A stretch of DNA of 64,000 nt. It comes from Brevundimonas diminuta (lineage in GTDB: Bacteria > Pseudomonadota > Alphaproteobacteria > Caulobacterales > Caulobacteraceae). Of this stretch, positions 63,406 through 64,000 are shown one piece after another. The notes under the pieces were generated by a model that saw only the letters and a list, made by a program, of their open reading frames with translations, had not been told where the DNA came from and did no database searches. The translations under genes and the position numbers were made by a program. The stretch covers positions 1,240,001 through 1,304,000 of the forward strand of contig NZ_CP073063.1 in NCBI RefSeq assembly GCF_022654015.1, read 5' to 3'. The stretch's first letter is position 1. Each line of letters opens with the position of its first letter.

Positions 63406-63579
63406 ATGACCATCGAGGCTCGTATTCGCGAACTGGGTAATCGTCATCGCACCCTGGATGAGACCATCCAGAAGGAGCTTACCCGCCCGTCCACGGATCC
63501 GTTGCAGGTCAGGGCGCTGAAGCAGAAGAAGCTTCGGCTGAAGGAAGAAATCACCAGTCTGGAGGCGCGCGCGACCTAG
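63406..63579 (+). CDS. Very small DUF465-like protein
   Basis: 57 residues: MTIEARIRELGNRHRTLDETIQKEL at the start, and QVRALKQKKLRLKEEITSLEARAT at the end, with the QKKLRLKEEI motif of DUF465 proteins. A strong AAAGGAGG site lies eight bases before the ATG. The predicted protein is short enough to be missed by length-filtered gene calling. It is followed by a bidirectional terminator. Confidence 0.85.
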   Translation: MTIEARIRELGNRHRTLDETIQKELTRPSTDPLQVRALKQKKLRLKEEITSLEARAT

Positions 63580-63602
63580 CGCCGATCTCCCTGAAAACGA
63601 CG

Positions 63603-63636
63603 ACGGCCCCGGAGATCGCTCTCCGGGGCCGTTTTC
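63603..63636. terminator. Bidirectional terminator between the small DUF465 gene and trcR
   Basis: A 13-bp perfect stem ACGGCCCCGGAGA with its complement around a four-base loop, then TTTTCG to the right and AAAACG to the left. It separates converging genes. Confidence 0.88.
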
Positions 63637-63652
63637 GTTGCGCGAAGGCAGA

Positions 63653-64000
63653 TCAGTCCTTGGTGCCGAACACCGATTCCGCCGTCGGCTCGGCGCCGGG
63701 ACGTTGGCGGGCTTCCGGCACGAACTCGGGCTCTGCCTCGACCTGTTCGACGGGCTGGATCGTGCCGCCGCCGTTCTTCAGGTCGTCCTTGGCCTTCTTG
63801 TCGGCGGCCTTCTTGACGATCTCGTCCAGCGCCAGCTGTCCGACCAGGCCTAGGGTCACCGGATCGACCGGCTTGATGTTGGCGCTGTTCCAGTGGGTGC
63901 GGTTGCGCACGCTCTCGATGGTGGACTTGGTCGTGCCCAGCATCTTGGCGATCTGGGCGTCGGTCACCTCGGGGTGGTTGCGCACGAACCAGGCGATCGC
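63653..64000 (-). CDS. trcR: Cell-cycle transcriptional regulator TrcR (DUF1013), N-terminus cut by window edge
   Basis: 116 residues up to the window edge. The stretch AIAWFVRNHPEVTDAQIAKMLGTTKSTIESVRNRTHWNSANIKP is a clear DUF1013 region with a helix-turn-helix look. The tail is Pro/Glu-rich. TrcR is a conserved alphaproteobacterial regulator linked to RNA polymerase and cell-cycle genes. The GTG at 63985 is internal; the true start lies beyond position 64000. Confidence 0.9.
   Translation of the reverse strand, partial: AIAWFVRNHPEVTDAQIAKMLGTTKSTIESVRNRTHWNSANIKPVDPVTLGLVGQLALDEIVKKAADKKAKDDLKNGGGTIQPVEQVEAEPEFVPEARQRPGAEPTAESVFGTKD

Overview
The window is a GC-rich, gene-dense stretch of ordinary chromosome, almost certainly from an alphaproteobacterium of the Caulobacterales, and most probably Brevundimonas or a close relative. 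The evidence is a GapR-type DUF2312 protein next to a TacA-like sigma-54 regulator, a TrcR (DUF1013) gene at the right edge, a COQ9 protein, the alphaproteobacterial aa3 oxidase subunit IV, a phoR-pstC-pstA-pstB-phoU-phoB cluster, and several TonB/PepSY-type envelope proteins. I see no insertion sequence, prophage, CRISPR array, integrase or rRNA operon. No gene-free stretch exceeds 300 bases; the longest is about 237 bases, at 8986-9222.

Layout, left to right. Positions 1-8985 are a tight minus-strand run of ten genes: slipin, MmcQ/YjbR, aldo/keto reductase, Pr6Pr membrane protein, ubiD, a membrane protein, an M14 peptidase, MAPEG, pmbA and a cysQ cut by the edge. Positions 9223-15313 hold a Tat-exported gamma-glutamyltransferase, an orphan exbD, folE, the divergent cysS and a lipoprotein murein transglycosylase. 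Positions 15506-18254 hold an unusual tRNA-Cys-like gene, rpmJ, gapR, a small basic protein and tacA. Positions 18361-26615 hold a DUF4153 protein, an M3 oligopeptidase, cox subunit IV, and a split transhydrogenase operon (pntAA, pntAB, pntB) with three extra small membrane-protein genes between its subunits. Positions 26667-32276 hold an acyltransferase, a WYL regulator, an exported M1-type peptidase, lipoproteins and ychF.

Positions 32347-36744 form a probable copper-handling cluster read on the minus strand: DUF2946, a TonB-dependent receptor, a PepSY membrane protein and a PCu(A)C chaperone. Then come pth, rplY and an MHYT hybrid histidine kinase. Positions 40689-47349 are the phosphate-sensing and uptake operon, with an excellent Pho box before pstC and no pstS. 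The rest holds hslO, a serB-serA fusion, a GDSL autotransporter, a diguanylate cyclase, purEK, COQ9, rpsU (apparently starting at CTG), a Na+-export-type ABC pair, a CocE hydrolase, an M23 peptidase, two YdcH-type coiled-coil proteins, a TIGR02444 protein coupled to ubiX, and the partial trcR.

The points most worth a second look are the serine-pathway fusion (steps 1 and 3 in one chain), the tRNA-Cys with an 8-base anticodon loop and a 6-bp T stem, the composition-shifted small genes inside the pnt operon, and the CTG-started rpsU. All identifications come from reading motifs and from memory of families; no database search was run.
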